From NCBI GenBank assembly GCA_024364735.1, contig JAGFNQ010002317.1, positions 202,264-266,263 of the forward strand: 64,000 nt of DNA, read 5' to 3'. Below the pieces are notes generated by a model that worked only from the letters and a program-made list of their open reading frames with translations, did not search any database and was not told the DNA's origin. Shown here piece after piece: positions 22,851 through 34,544 of the stretch. The translations under genes were made by a program, and so were the position numbers. This stretch comes from Boesenbergia rotunda (Eukaryota; Streptophyta; Magnoliopsida; Zingiberales; Zingiberaceae). Every line of letters begins with the position of its first letter. Position 1 is the stretch's first letter.

Positions 22851-23384
22851 TGATAGAACTTGGGTTTTCTCCTAACCGCATGAATTCTAAAAATAAAATA
22901 AGAATTCTAAGGAGAAAAGACAAGACATATAATAATAGATCTATTGATTCTTCGAATTATGGCATGACAAGAATAAAATAATATAAACTGAATGACAAGG
23001 AACCTGATTGAAGAGCCATCGTCCTTGTCGTAGCATCGTCGGCTTGATCCCTGTGGAAGAAGATGTAGCGGAAGGAAGAAGGAGGATCTTCCAACAGACT
23101 TAGGTTTGACGGCGCCGTAAAGTTTCTTGTCAATGGGGAACAAGAAACTAGGTCATAAAATCACCTAAACCCTTGAGGACCTCTCCTTTATATAGCAATC
23201 CAATCTATTATCAACCCATAGATAATAACAGATTGGTCTAAAGGGTTCTATACATTGAACCCGCATCCAATAATCCGAAACCCAATAAACATAAGTTAGA
23301 TTACTTTAAGGGCTCAGATTGTATTTACTTGTGCAACTTACAAATAAGCCCACCTAATAGAGATAATAATAATAATATCCAACA
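22851..23384 (-). repeat. Copia-1 5' LTR, complete, 534 bp
   Basis: Plus-strand ends are TGATAGAACTT and ATCCAACA (minus strand TGTTGGAT ... AAGTTCTATCA). Matches 16425-16908 over its inner 484 bp. A TATA-like cctttatatagc on the plus strand (gctatataaagg on minus) lies at about 23189-23200. Confidence 0.93.
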
Positions 23385-23894
23385 GTTCAGGCGCTGGCAG
23401 TGGAGGAAAGAATCAATTGAGTTTGTGTTTGGATTATCTCCTTGGAGTGGCCGGCGGCGTCCCTTTGGCTAGGGATTGGCTGGTGCAAGGAGAAGGGATC
23501 GACTTGGTGACCACAGATCTTGGTAGATCATCGCCCACAAGACGTCCAAGAAGGGAGGGTCATACGGTAGAAGATCGTAAGATAACAGAAGGTATATTCT
23601 TCCGTGACTCCTTTCGTTCTTATTTGTGCCTTGTTTATTTGTCTCGTAATTTTATATTAGTTAATTTATTATTTTGATATTGTATCATGGTGAATAATTT
23701 ATTAACTGGACCCTGACCATAAATACAAAAGCCGGCGATCAACTCGTCGTCTTTTCCGCGGTCGAACGGTCAAGCAAATCACAAGACCGATTTTGGTAAT
23801 TGGCCGAGTTGTGATTTGGATCGTTCGATACGGCACGAGATGGTCGATGGGAGATGGGTCTCCATTCGGATTAATTTTTTTTAATCCGTAGACA
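23385..23894 (+). mobile_element. LTR 'B', right part, starting with a duplicated 188-bp flank
   Basis: Bases 23385-23572 repeat 16241-16428 with a single visible difference. From there the LTR continues, homologous to the end of LTR A (ggtatattcttcc, ggcgatcaactcgtcg, cgttcgatacggcacgaga) and stops at gtagaca (23894). Confidence 0.85.
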
Positions 23895-25091
23895 TGGAGA
23901 GGTCTCTCGGATCGACCGAGTATTCGCTTAGGAACCCCGCCAAACCATACCCAACAAAAACATACAATGAAGATTTGCTGCCACAGTTTGAAAGATGAAA
24001 GCATACAATGTGTATCAAGTGTTGCCAACCAACGGCAACAAAAACAGTGACATACAAGTGAAAGGTCAGCGGTATACAGATGTGAGGCATGTAAAGCTGA
24101 GCTTTAAACAAAAAAAGATAACGTGTAAAGCTTTAAACAGATAAGCTTTGCTACCACAGCTGAGCTTTAAACAGTGGTATACAAGCTTTTTCAAACAAAT
24201 AAGTTTTGTTGCCCATAGTGAGAGGCAAAAACATTATAAGAGAAAAGAAAAACTTTTTCAGTCTAACAAAACAAACCATGTCTTGTAGTCGTTCTTCTTT
24301 GCATTTGCTTTGTGAATTGTCGTGCCTCGATACAAGCCACAGTTACTGGAAACATATACATGAACTTACAGGATTAACAAGGAAACATATACATGTTATA
24401 GGAATGACAGCAATGAAGAAGCATGTAGGTGTAGAACATAATGACAGCAATGAAAGAAAAAACCTATAGTAAACTGTATGCAGTAATAAAGAAGCATGTA
24501 TGCAGTAATACAGGAAATGAAGATTGTATGCAATAATGCAGAAGATTTGCAGTAATGCAGTAAACTGTATGCAGTAATGCAGAAGATTTGCATACAAGTT
24601 CAATACAAGTGAAAAAAATGAATTTATGCAGTAATGCAATAAACTGTATGTAGTAATGCAGAAGATTTGCACACAAGTTCAATAAACTGTATGCGCCAAA
24701 GAAATGAAGACAAGAAGCAAGCTAGGAAATGACGACAAGAAGCATGAAGCAAGCATGCAGAGCTACATGAATCAAGTATTCAAGTTGGCTCATAGTACAA
24801 ACAAATTTATATGAACATCATTTTCATATGAATTTAGTTTGCTGATTGAGTCAAGTTTCTTTTCACTTTTTGTATGCTTTGGAAGAAGACATTTGTAGCA
24901 AACGTAAGGAGTAAGACATTTGTATGCTTTGGAAGAAGACTATTTGTATGCAGTAGTAGCAGACATTTATGTATGCATTAATAACAACATGTATGCAATG
25001 TATGCTCAGACGTAAGTTTATGTATGCAGTAGTAGCAGACATTTATTACTTGTATGCAGTAATAACAACATGTATGCAATGTATGCAATTT
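23895..25091 (-). repeat. Subterminal repeat region of the CACTA transposon, no gene
   Basis: On the 3' side of the minus-strand CACTA genes. Two repeat types are seen: gctgagctttaaaca variants at 24090-24190, and a minisatellite of tgtatgcagtaat / gcagaagatttgca between about 24470 and 25150. ORFs through it are only repeats. CACTA elements usually have such subterminal arrays. I could not find a clear CACTA terminal repeat before 23895. Confidence 0.5.
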
Positions 25092-25502
25092 TCAAGAATA
25101 TTTGTACAAACTGATGATATGCAGTTTATGTATGCAATATTTGTAGCAGTCAATATTTGTGCTGAAGATTAGATAAGCACTTACTGAGATCTCTTCCCAC
25201 AAATTTTGTTTTATATTTTCAGGAACCTCAGGCCAAGACTTTATATTGATTGGCACCATGGATCTAGCAATAGAGCCAATGTATGATTGTAAAGCTCTTC
25301 CATTTGCATTGTATGCTGGCCTCCCCATGTCATCATAATCAATCTTCGCTTTTTTCCCCCATCTTGCAGTTGCAGTTAGTTTACCCATCAATGTAGGTCC
25401 TCTCTTGTTCTTCTGCACATGTACAAGTTGTTCTTCTCCATCAGTAAGTCCATGTAGCTCCTGATCAACTATCTCTTTTTTTTTCTCTTTTTTACGATCC
25501 AT
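25092..25502 (-). pseudogene. CACTA second ORF remnant (plant transposase TNP1/Ptta-like)
   Basis: A frame of 136 codons with GPTLMGKLTATARWGKKAKIDYDD, GRPAYNANGRALQSYIG and WPEVPENIKQNLWEEIS, which resemble the plant Ptta/En/Spm-type transposase family encoded downstream of TNP2 in CACTA elements. The frame runs into unrelated sequence (YLIFSTNIDCY...) at its C-terminus, so the protein is truncated by an intron or by the repeat array. A basic start (MDRKKEKKKEIVDQ) is plausible. Role in the family: binding of subterminal repeats. Confidence 0.6.
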
Positions 25503-26615
25503 TATGCTCTCCGCTGTAACAACATGAATGAAACCAATGTTAAAATCTACACAGTAATTAACATGGATTATTAAAATATCACAAACCTAAACATAACATG
25601 AATAATAATAATAACATAAACGTAAACATGACATAAATAATAACAAGACAAATAAATATAAACATTACATAAATAATAATAATAATAAACATGATAAAAA
25701 TGCATAACATAAATTTTTAAAGTACATAAAGTGTCTTTTCTTGTCCATAACATAAATATGACATAAAAGTATAAATCATCATTTCATCTTATTCATTTCC
25801 CAGACACCCTTGTTTTCTGATCTAAAGTATCTTGCATGAACAGGAATACAATGAGTATCAACATCATCAATTGGTCGAGATTCAGGAATACTAGTCCAAC
25901 CATTATCCTCTTCCTCATAATATCTATTTGGCACTGGGAGCACAATTGACCATCCTTTTTTCATGGATCATCAATATAAAAGACTTGAATTACTTGACTT
26001 GCAAGGACAAATTCATCATTTTTGTGCCCTCGTTTGTTCATATTCACCAAGGTGAAGCCACATTCATCGTTGTTGATTACTCCCTTGTCATTTGCAACCC
26101 ACGCACACTTGAAAAGAGGAACTTGAAATTGATGATAATCTAATTCTCATATTTCTTTAATCACTCCATAAAAAGTCATGTTAGCCATTAAAGGATTCTT
26201 ATCTTTGGCACTACAGACAAGCATGGTGCTGGCAACTAGAGAAACTCCACTGTTTTGGCAAACTCTCTCATCATCCCGTGTCTTTGTTTGATATAAATTA
26301 CCATTTATCACATAACTGCTATACTTGATGATGTGTGCACATGGTCCATGAGCTAGCCATGTCAATGTCGAAGTCTTTCCACCATTACAATTGTCTATTT
26401 CACCAGCCACCTAACATGTATTCAATTTGAATAGAGTGATTAAAATAGTAACTACAACTTGTTTAACGCAAATTGCATAAAAAAATTATTGCATCCACCT
26501 AACCTTTGCATGAAACCAATCAATGAACCTCTTGTTGTGAGCATCTTGTATCCACCTTTCATCTGTCTCTTTTTTCGGAAACATTGACTACAGGAAGATT
26601 TTATGTTCACTGTGG

Positions 26616-26671
<56 letters not shown>

Positions 26672-26734
26672 TATTTTAAACAATAGATATTGACAATTAT
26701 ACAGTGTACAGATTAATAAATTAATACAACACAC
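25503..26734 (-). pseudogene. CACTA TNP2 C-terminal domain (DUF4216-like), broken
   Basis: Readable parts are NCNGGKTSTLTWLAHGPCAH and NGNLYQTKTRDDERVCQNSGV (26147-26410), then ELDYHQFQVPLFKCAWVAND and KRGHKNDEFVLASQVIQVFY (about 25970-26145), and GWSIVLPVPNRYYEEEDNGW (25880-25964). The order matches the DUF4216 region found after the DUF4218 region in CACTA transposases. A TGA at 26147-26149 replaces an expected Trp and there is a frameshift near 25965. The stretch 26411-26734 is probably intron or spacer and holds a (TA)n tract at about 26620-26668. Bases 25503-25778 are AT-rich with no coding signal. Confidence 0.75.
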
Positions 26735-27954
26735 TTACATTATGTAGGGAGATACTTCTTCTGTATTTTCCAATACAGTCAAATGTGCTTGTTGGAGGTC
26801 AACTTGTTGCACTACAATTGGTGCTTTGCATGCTAAGAAGCCAGGAGCATTTGCTTTGGGGTCTCGATTTGATTGAGGGACCCCAACAGGATCAAGGTCA
26901 TTGAGGTATTCTGAACAAAACTCCATTGCTTCTTCAAATGAATATCTCTTAACAATACAACCTTTAGGATGTTTTCGACTGCCTACATAACTCTTAAGCA
27001 CCTTCATGTATCTTTCGAACGGATACATATATCGGAAATACACTGGTCAACATAATCGGACTTCTCAAACAAGATGGACTGTTAAGTGAAGCATTACATC
27101 AAAGAAAGAAAGGGGAAAGTACTGCTCCAATAAGCAAAGCGTAACCAAGTCAGATTGTAGCTTATCTAACTTGGCTACATCTATAACCTTGCAACAAATA
27201 TCTTTGAAGAAGAAGCATAATCTTATGATGGCATATCTAACATGTTTTGGTAGCGCATCACGTATGAGTATTGGCAGGAAATGTTGCATTAGAATATGAT
27301 AATCATGAGATTTCAATCCAATCAACTTTAGCTCAGACATGCACGCAAGATTTTTCATATTTAACGAGAAACCTTCTGGAACTTTTAAATCCATTAATGA
27401 ATGACACATTTGTAACTTTTCTTTTTTTGTGAATGAGCATGCAGCAAGGGGAAGATATGTTCTTTTTTCACCAAATTTAGGAGCCAATTCAGGTCTAACT
27501 CCCATTTGAACCATGTCTAACCTAGCTGCCACATTGTCCTTAGTTTTTCCTTTAATATCCATCAAAGTATTTATGAGGGATTCTAAGACATTTTTCTCAA
27601 TGTGCATCACATCGAGACAATGCCTAACATGTAGGTGCTTCCAATAAGGAAGATTGAAAAAAATTGACTTCTTCTTCCAACATTTTCTGAAATTTGTTGC
27701 GTCAAAATCTTTTTCTTCTTTACTGTCTTCCACATTATTCTCCTTTGCATTCTTTTTCTTTTTACCTTTAACACTAGTCTTTTTTCCAAACTCACACCTT
27801 ATGTCTGAAAGCTTGTCAAACAAGATAACCCCAGATAATGGTGTAGATGCTTCTCCATGTTCTTCCATGCCATTAAACTCCTTCATTTGCCTCCGATAGG
27901 GATGAAATCGTGGTAGGAATCGTCGATGACCAACAAATGACATTTTCTTCCCAT
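26735..27954 (-). pseudogene. CACTA TNP2 transposase, middle part (Transposase_21 and DUF4218-like)
   Basis: The frame continues the N-terminal piece at 35924-37223 after removal of the gypsy insertion. Visible are MSFVGHRRFLP, YRRQMKEFNG, FNLPYWKHLHVRHCLDVMHI, EKNVLESLINTL, and the DUF4218 landmarks LIGLKSHDYHILMQHFLPI and CLLEQYFPLSFFDVMLHLTV, then FRYMYPFERYMKVLKSYVGS. DVMHIEKNV is characteristic of TNP2-type transposases. A small gap or frameshift near 27050 separates the 292-codon and 102-codon frames. TNP2 is the catalytic transposase of En/Spm (CACTA) elements. The protein is also split by the insertion at 27960, so it is not functional. Confidence 0.9.
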
Positions 27955-28120
27955 TTTCCTGTGATGACCCGACTTCTCTTCCTTAAGGCAGACGTCACTT
28001 TTACTTAACCTTAACTTTACCTTATCCTTAGCCTTAGGTTACAACTACTTGACTTCCCTTAACTTGCTCTGAATTTTTTTTCTTTTTTTTCAAAAAAAAA
28101 ACTTTTCTTTTATTTGCTTT

Positions 28121-28190
28121 GCAAGGATTTGACCCCTAGACCTCTTAGTTGTAAAACTGAAGCACTAACCATCTGCCCTACAACACTTTC
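28121..28190 (-). other. tRNA-like segment in the gypsy LTR
   Basis: On the minus strand CAGATGGTTAGTGCTTC (A-box-like, 28159-28175) is followed by GAGGTCTAGGGGTCAAATCC (B-box-like, 28125-28144). Spacing fits a tRNA-type internal promoter, but no complete cloverleaf can be drawn, so it is not a tRNA gene. Confidence 0.4.
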
Positions 28191-28203
28191 TTTTCAATGG
28201 CAC

Positions 28204-28357
28204 CAGTCGACTGCTAGAAGGCTAGTCGACTGGTATCGGCCACAGAAACTTTCTGTGCCCGGCACCAGTCGACTGGCCTCATGGCAGTCGACTGGTGCAT
28301 CGAACAGAAGGTTCTGTTCGATAGGGCAGTCGACTGGTTCTGAACCAGTCGACTGAC
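28204..28357. repeat. Cluster of six CAGTCGACTG-type palindromes
   Basis: Six copies of (C/T)AGTCGACTG, several extended to CCAGTCGACTGG, at 12-60 bp spacing. Between them are two more dyads, cacagaaactttctgtg and gaacagaaggttctgttc. The same palindrome is clustered in the unrelated copia LTR at 57163-57349. Confidence 0.92.
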
Positions 28358-30160
28358 ACGCCTGAAAACTGCAGTTTCAGACCTGGGAACTCCTTTCAAG
28401 GGTCCATAATTCATACTCTTCCAAAGCATATAGTTAAATAACTCCAAATCTATACTCTATACTAGTTTTATAAACATCTTAGCAACCCAAAACAAATCCA
28501 TTTACTTGCAATTAGAATCTTTGCGTAATTTAATAAACTATCAAAACATATGAAATCTATACTAGAGTTTGTACTTAACTTTGTCTCTATGCAAAGTTTA
28601 ACCAAGATCATTTCGTTCTACCACTCCAAAACACTAACCACAAGTTTCTATGAGACTTAACCCAAGAATCTCTCCCACGACCGCCGCCACTGAACATCAA
28701 TGCAAGTCCCGTTCGCCTCCTTAGCTTATGCTTTTTCTTTACCTTTATCTGCAATAGAAGGAAATGCAACTAATAAGCGATTTGCTTAGTAAGTAAATCC
28801 TAACTCACAAATCCATGCGATCAATGATAAACATGCTCTTTTCAAAGTATGCTCGCTTCAAAATACATGCACTTGGAAATACTTGCACATGGGAACTTTC
28901 ATATAATTTTCATGCTCAATCATGCTTGAAAACATTTACTTACATCAAAACACTTGGAAACTTAACATGCTCATGATTTCTTTTTAGACTTGATACTTAT
29001 CCATTTCCATACTTTAAAACACTAACTTCCTTGCTCTTGCTTTTTAACATGCTTGTAACATAACAACATGAACATACATAACAAAACATGTACTTAACTG
29101 AAAACACTTACATATACTCATATACATCAAAATAATAATCAACTTTCTAGGCATTGACACTGTACCTGGTATCAATGTATCATTGCACGCATCCCTAATA
29201 GGTTTCGGGGTAGCGAGCCACCGCACCCTATTAGAGCTTCTTTCTAACTTTCTGTGGGCCTCTCCTTTACCCGGTACATGTCACTTTACAAAAGTAAAAT
29301 ACTTTCTTACTCATAATGTTTATACTTATCAAGCTATCTCATCTTTTTCCATAAATTTGGCACTACAAACCTTTACTTTTCTTACTTGGAACTTTCATTG
29401 AGCACCTTGTGCGCCCTTAACCCAAAACTCATTTTTGGGACTTTTCAAGAACTTGGTCTTATCATGCTTAGATTCACATACACAAAACCTACTCCAATTC
29501 AAGTTCTATGATAAAACATGTATTCTTCAGAAACTTAAATCACACAATAAAATAATATTATTAAAGCATGCACTTAGATCACAAAATCACAGTTCTACAA
29601 CGAGAAACTACATACGAAACTACTTCTATTGCAGGTGAGTGATCTACTTACCCTTTGTTTGAAGAAAACTCACTAAGTATATGGTAAAATCCTAGCGTAG
29701 CACTCCTTTTCTCTTCCCTTGCGAAAATCCTCACTCCTTGGCCCTAGGGAAGAAAGCCCTAGGTTCTCTACTCAAGAGGAGGAAGAAGGAGGAAGTAAAC
29801 CCTTGTTTTCTCCCTGTTTTCGCAGCCTCCTCTTGCCCTTGTTTCCGCCGACTCCCTGACCTAAAGGGGATTTAACACAACTTAAGTGGAAGTTGAAACA
29901 CCTCTTCATGAAAAAGACTTACTCGCTTATAACATTAATTCGCTTCATCTTTTTTTGTGCTTGATATCCTCGTCCTTCTAGCCAGCCGAGCTCGCTTAAG
30001 GACCACGCTTGCCGCGTGGTCGCAAGGTCAAACCTCCATCCGACTCTTTAATTTTTTTATTTCGAAAAATTGCCAAAAAATTCAGAAAAATTCCTAATAA
30101 TTCATGAAAATTATTGGGTGTTACAATCCTTCCTACCTTATAAAAAGTTCATCCTCGAAC

Positions 30161-31543
30161 TTAGAACAGCTCTGGGTACCTTTGCCTCATGCGATCTTCT
30201 GATTCCCAGGTAGCCTCTTCATACTTCTGATTCAGCCATAAGACTTTCACTAGTGGTACCACTTTGTTCCTCAGCTTCTTATCAGCTCGATCTATTATCT
30301 GAATAGGTCGACTTTCATAACTCAGATCTTCTTGAACTTGTACCATCTGTGGCTCAATCACTTGGTTGGCATCGGAGATATGCTTCTTTAGCATTGAGAC
30401 ATGGAACACATTGTGTATTGTTGACATCTCTGAAGGTAGTTCCAACTCATAAGCTACTTTGCCAACTCTTTTCGTCACTTGGTAGGGTCCTATGTATCGA
30501 GGACTTAGCTTGCCTTTCTTGCCGAATCTCATTACACCCTTCATGGGAGCTACCTTGAGGAAAATTGTATCCCCAACTTCAAACTCTAACGGTCTACGGC
30601 GTACATCGGCATAACTCTTCTACCTACTCTGAGCAGCTTCTATTCTCTAGCGGATGCTCTTTATAGCTTCTGTGGTATCATCTATAAGGTCAGTCTGAGA
30701 CCCCATATCTTTCTTCTCACTACCTTCATACCAACAGAGGGGAGATCTACACTTCCTACCATAAAGAGCTTCATAGGGTGCCATACCAATAGTAGCTTGG
30801 TAGCTGTTGTTGTAGGCAAACTCAACTAAACATAAATATTTGCACCAACTGCCTTTGAAATCTAATGCACAAGCTCTGAGCATATCTTCTAGAATTTGAT
30901 TCACCCTCTCTGTCTGTCCATCTGTCTGGGGATGGAAAGTTGTGCTAAACTTTAGTTTGGTGCCTAGCGCTGTCTGTACGCACTCCCATAAGTGTGAAGT
31001 GAAACGACCATCTCTATCAGAGATAATGGTCTTCGGGACTCCGTGTAGTCGGATCACTTCCTGTACATATAGCTGGGCTAATCTTTCAATCGAATAAGAC
31101 ACTTTGATTGCCAAGAAGTGGGCAGACTTGGTCAATCTGTCTACTATTACCCAAATAGCATCATAGCCATTAGTTGTCTTTGGTAGACCAACTATGAAAT
31201 CCATGGCTATGTCTTCCCATTTCCACTCTGGAATTTGAATGGGTTGTAGGACACCTCCTGGCCTCTAGTGTTCTGCTTTAACTCTCTGACATGTCAGGCA
31301 GGTACTGACATACTTAGCTATGTCTCTTTTCATTCCGGACCACCAAAATCTTCTTTTCAAGTCATGGTACATCTTAGTGGAACCAGGGTGCATTGAGTAG
31401 GGAGTTCTATGGGCTTCTTCAAGAATCTTCTTTCTCAGCTCTTCACTATTGGGGACACATAAACAATCACCATAATAGAGTATCCCACTGTCAGATACTC
31501 TAAACTCTTTACTTTCTCCTTCTTGTATCTCTTGCTTGATCCT
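30161..31543 (-). pseudogene. Gypsy integrase with C-terminal chromodomain, several stops
   Basis: The integrase core has MDFIVGLPKTTNGYDAIWVI, FLAIKVSYS, PKTIISDRDGRFTSHLWECV and TTFHPQTDGQTERVNQILED, the D,D,E catalytic positions of the DDE fold. The tail reads KKGKLSPRYIGPYQVTKRVG and YHVFHVSMLKK-type sequence (NVFHVSMLKKHI). The chromodomain ends the protein (LSYESRPIQIIDRADKKLRN, VLWLNQKYEEATWESEDRM). In chromoviruses this domain targets integration to heterochromatin. Stops at 30620-30622, 30647-30649 and 31265-31267 all stand where Gln is expected (CAG to TAG). Confidence 0.93.
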
Positions 31544-32833
31544 TTAGATATCAGAATCCTCAGCTTGCTCTTTCTGTATATCTTCAAGCAAGGTTGACTC
31601 TAGTGTCAATAGAGCTAACTGCCCATAAATGATCTCAACTCCATAATCTACTATTTCCTTCTGTAATGGCGATGATAATGATGACAAGGACATCAAAGTG
31701 GCATACGTCTTTCTACTTAGTGCATCTGCTACTTTATTTGCCTTACCAGGGTGGTAAAGGATCTCACAGTCATAATCCTTTTCTAACTCAAGCCACCTTC
31801 GCTGTCTCATATTGAGGTCTTTCTGAGTTAAGAAATATTTCAAACTCTGGTGATCTGTATAAATCTTGCACTGCACTCCATACAGGTAATGTCTCCATAT
31901 TTTTAGAGTGAAGACTACAGCTGCCAACTCTAGATCATGAGTGGGGTAATTCTTTTCATAATCCTTGAGTTGCCTGGAAGTATAAGCTATGACTTTGCCT
32001 TCTTGCATAAGTATGGCTCCAAGTCCTAGCTTTGATGCATCACTGTATATATCAAAGCTCTTGTCACCTTCGGGTACTGTAAGAATAGGAGCGCTTGTCA
32101 GTCTCTTCTTCAACTCAAGGAAACTCTGCTCACAGTCTTCAGTCCACTCGAACTTCTTATTCTTTCTGGTAAGGGCTGTAAGTGGAGAAACTATCTTTGA
32201 AAAGTCTCCTACAAACCTTCTGTAGTACCCTGCTAAACCCAGAAAACTTCTGATCTCACTAGCATTCGTTGGTCGACTCCAATTACTAACTGCTTCAATC
32301 TTGGCTGGGTCTACCTTAACGCCTTCTTTGGAAATGATGTGGCCTAGAAAGGCCACCTGGTCAAGCCAAAACTCACACTTTGAGAATTTGGCGTACAACT
32401 CCCTCTGATGTAAGGTCTACAACACTATCTTCAGGTGTTCGTCATGTTCTTCCTGAGTCTTTGAATACACTAGGATATCATCAATGAAGACAATGACGAA
32501 CTTGTCAAGAAAATCCTTGAACACTCGATTCATTAGATCCATAAACGTCGCAGGGGCGTTTGTCACTCTAAAGGGCATGACCACAAACTCGTAGTGCCCA
32601 TATCTTGTACTGAAAGCAGTCCTTGGCACATCACTCTCCTTCACTTTGAGTTGATGGTAACCTGATCGCAGATCTATTTTGGAGAACACCGTGGCTCCCT
32701 TCAACTGATCGAGTAAATCATCTATCCTTGGCAAGGGATATCTGTTCTTGATGGTTACCTTATTCAAGGCTCGATAATCTATGCACATTTGCATGGATCC
32801 ATCTTTCTTCTTGACGAACAACACAGGAGCTCC
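31544..32833 (-). pseudogene. Gypsy reverse transcriptase and RNase H, with stops
   Basis: RT shows GAPVLFVKKKDGSMQMCIDY, YPLPRIDDLLDQLKGATVFS, KIDLRSGYHQLKV and the catalytic FIDDILVYS. It continues in LGHIISKEGVKVDPAKIEAV and FLGLAGYYRRFV. RNase H follows (FDIYSDASKLGLGAILMQEG, YPTHDLELAAVVFTLKIWRH, YTDHQSLKYFLTQKDLNMRQ). Stops at 31544-31546 (TAA) and 32417-32419 (TAG) stand where Gln is expected, and the TAG at 32834-32836 stands where Trp is expected (SPWGAP). The block is otherwise collinear with functional chromoviruses. Confidence 0.94.
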
Positions 32834-33418
32834 CTAAGGTGAATGACTAGGGCGGATGAAACCCTTGTCGAGCAGCTCTTGTAACTGTTCTTGCAGCTCT
32901 TTCAGTTCTGCTGGTGTCATGCGATAAGGTGCCTTTGAAATTGGGTTGGTTCCTGGAACCAACTCAATTTCAAATTCAATTTCTCGATTGGGAGGGAGTC
33001 CTGGTAACTCTTCAGGAAACACCTCTGGATAATCACAGACTACCCTCACTTCCTCTTTCTTTAATCCTTCTCTTTGACTTGCATCCACTATATGAGCTAG
33101 AAAACCAGAACACCCATTCTCTAGCATTCTCTGAGCTTGTAAGGTAGATAAGAACCTTTTTGTCTTTCTCTTTGGGTCTCCAATAAACTCGAATGGAGGT
33201 TCCGCTTCTGGTGTGAACTTGACTTTTCTCTTGCGACAGCCTATAGAAGCATTGTACTTGCTCAAGAAATCCATCCCTAAAATGATATCGTAATCCTTCA
33301 TCTCAAGGACTACTAAATCACTATAGAGTTCTCGGTTGGAAATCTGAATTAATACAGCTCTTAGCCACTGAGTAGATGCCATGACCTCTCTCGAAGGTAA
33401 GGTCATTAAGAACTTCAT
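32834..33418 (-). pseudogene. Gypsy protease C-terminus and start of reverse transcriptase
   Basis: The protease tail reads YDIILGMDFLSKYNASIGCR and the RT linker VRVVCDYPEVFPEELPGLPP, EIELVPGTNPISKAPYRMTP, then LLDKGFIRPSHSP. The protease active site (D-S/T-G-A) that should lie about 70 residues before GMDFL is absent. The frame starts abruptly in MKFLMTLPSREVMASTQWLR. This suggests an internal deletion joining gag directly to the protease tail. Confidence 0.85.
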
Positions 33419-34300
33419 CGTTTAACATTTCTGGTGGCCTTTATACTGTTATCAGTCCTTCCGAGGTCTGCGGCCTACTAACCCCGTTGGTCACCTTTAA
33501 AGCTATCTCAGTCCTTAACATCTTGATCATTAGCCTGACTCTTTCTCTTCCAGTGCCAACTACCTCTAGGCATAAACATGCTAGTCGGTTGAACTTCCTC
33601 ACTGCTTCATCCACGGATAGTTCTCCAGGTCTGAACTCCGTGAATTCATCATAACGCTTGTTGGTTACTCGCATATGAATGTACTCTTCAAAGAACTCGA
33701 TCTCGAAGTCGGCCCATGTCATCTAGCTGACATTTCTCTTGGCCTAGACTCTCTCCCATCACAATCTAGCATCTCCGGTAAGGCAGAAGGAGGCGCACTT
33801 TATCTTCTCTACCTCAGGTCAGTCCAGTTGCTCTACTTTGCTTTCCAACATTTTGAACCATGCTTGAGAATCCCATGGTTCACTTGTGCCTGAGAAGTTC
33901 TCTGGCTTCAGTTTCTACCACTAGATGAGGTACGCTTCTTGCCTTACCCCCCTTGCCGGGACTATAGATGTAACCGATGGATCGTCGATCACAACTGGTG
34001 CCACTACATTCTCCACCCGCGGGGTAATGGGAGCGGCCTACTGGTTAGTCATCATGGTGGCAATAACTTGCTGCTATTCTACTACTTACCTTTGTAACCG
34101 AGCCACCACCTCTAAAAGATTTGGTGGTGGTACTGACTTTGTTGCCTCTTGCCCTTTAGGAGCTCGCTCCTCATTTTGGGCCTTTCTAGGACGTCCTCTT
34201 GACATTCTCTTACTCTATATCATAAAGAGACTATGTTGCCTCTTGCCCTCTAGGAGCTTGCTCCTCATTTCGGACAATTCTGGGACGTCCTCTTGCCATT
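33419..34300 (-). pseudogene. Gypsy gag remnant, internally deleted
   Basis: The retrotransposon gag domain is seen as GDARL-WERV-AKRNVS-MTWADFEIEFFEEY, then RYDEFTEFRPGELSVDEAVR and FNRLACLC. Stops at 33723-33725 and 33744-33746 stand for Gln, and 33759-33761 (TGA) for Trp. The frame ends near 33441 and no CX2CX4HX4C zinc knuckle is found before the protease tail. Upstream of about 33900 the sequence fits a degraded gag N-terminus with a duplicated 45-60 bp stretch (ttgcctcttgccct(tt/ct)aggagc at about 34140 and 34230). Confidence 0.8.
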
Positions 34301-34530
34301 CTCTTACTCTATAGTGTAAAGAAAATAAAAACTCATTATCTCTTACTAACTTACTTCATTATCTCCATGCACATATTAGCATATAATAATACTAACATAC
34401 TTCCTTATCATCATGCACTTACTGATACTAGCAGTCAATAATGAAAAGCATACAAAACTACAACATATGAACTTCTTACTTGGCAGGCGGCAGGATTGAT
34501 GCTTGATGTCAGTGTGGCGGAAGGGGAAAC

Positions 34531-34544
34531 TGCTCTGATACCAC
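34531..34544 (-). other. Gypsy primer binding site
   Basis: The minus strand reads TGGTATCAGAGCA, complementary to initiator methionine tRNA, directly inside the 5' LTR edge. Confidence 0.9.

Larger units (their letters stand above)
16425..23384 (-). mobile_element. Nearly complete Ty1/copia retrotransposon (Copia-1) inserted in LTR B
   Basis: Minus-strand order is 5' LTR (22851-23384), primer binding site, repeat-bearing leader, gag, protease, integrase, RT, RNase H, polypurine tract and 3' LTR (16425-16908). The order protease-integrase-RT-RNase H defines copia. LTR identity is high, so the insertion is fairly young. It is probably non-functional: stops and frameshifts break pol (see parts) and the outer 50 bp of the 3' LTR are missing. 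The flanks do not show a 5-bp duplication but a 188-bp one (16241-16428 and 23385-23572). Confidence 0.95.
27960..30125 (-). repeat. Gypsy 3' LTR, 2,166 bp
   Basis: Plus-strand ends are TGTGATGACCCGAC and GGGTGTTACA (minus strand TGTAACACCC, typical of chromoviruses). It matches 34545-35918 except that it has about 780 extra bases (about 28090-28868) which the other LTR lost. That extra part holds a tRNA-like segment and a palindrome cluster. Confidence 0.93.

Noticed and set aside
7917..23894. LTR A and LTR B as the intact pair of one insertion
   Set aside because: Middles differ strongly, no matching 5-bp flanks are seen, and the interior is from other elements; they may belong to different insertions of one family.
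25971..26143. Small plus-strand ORF at 25928-26143
   Set aside because: It is the antisense shadow of the DUF4216-like CACTA region, which is recognisable on the minus strand.
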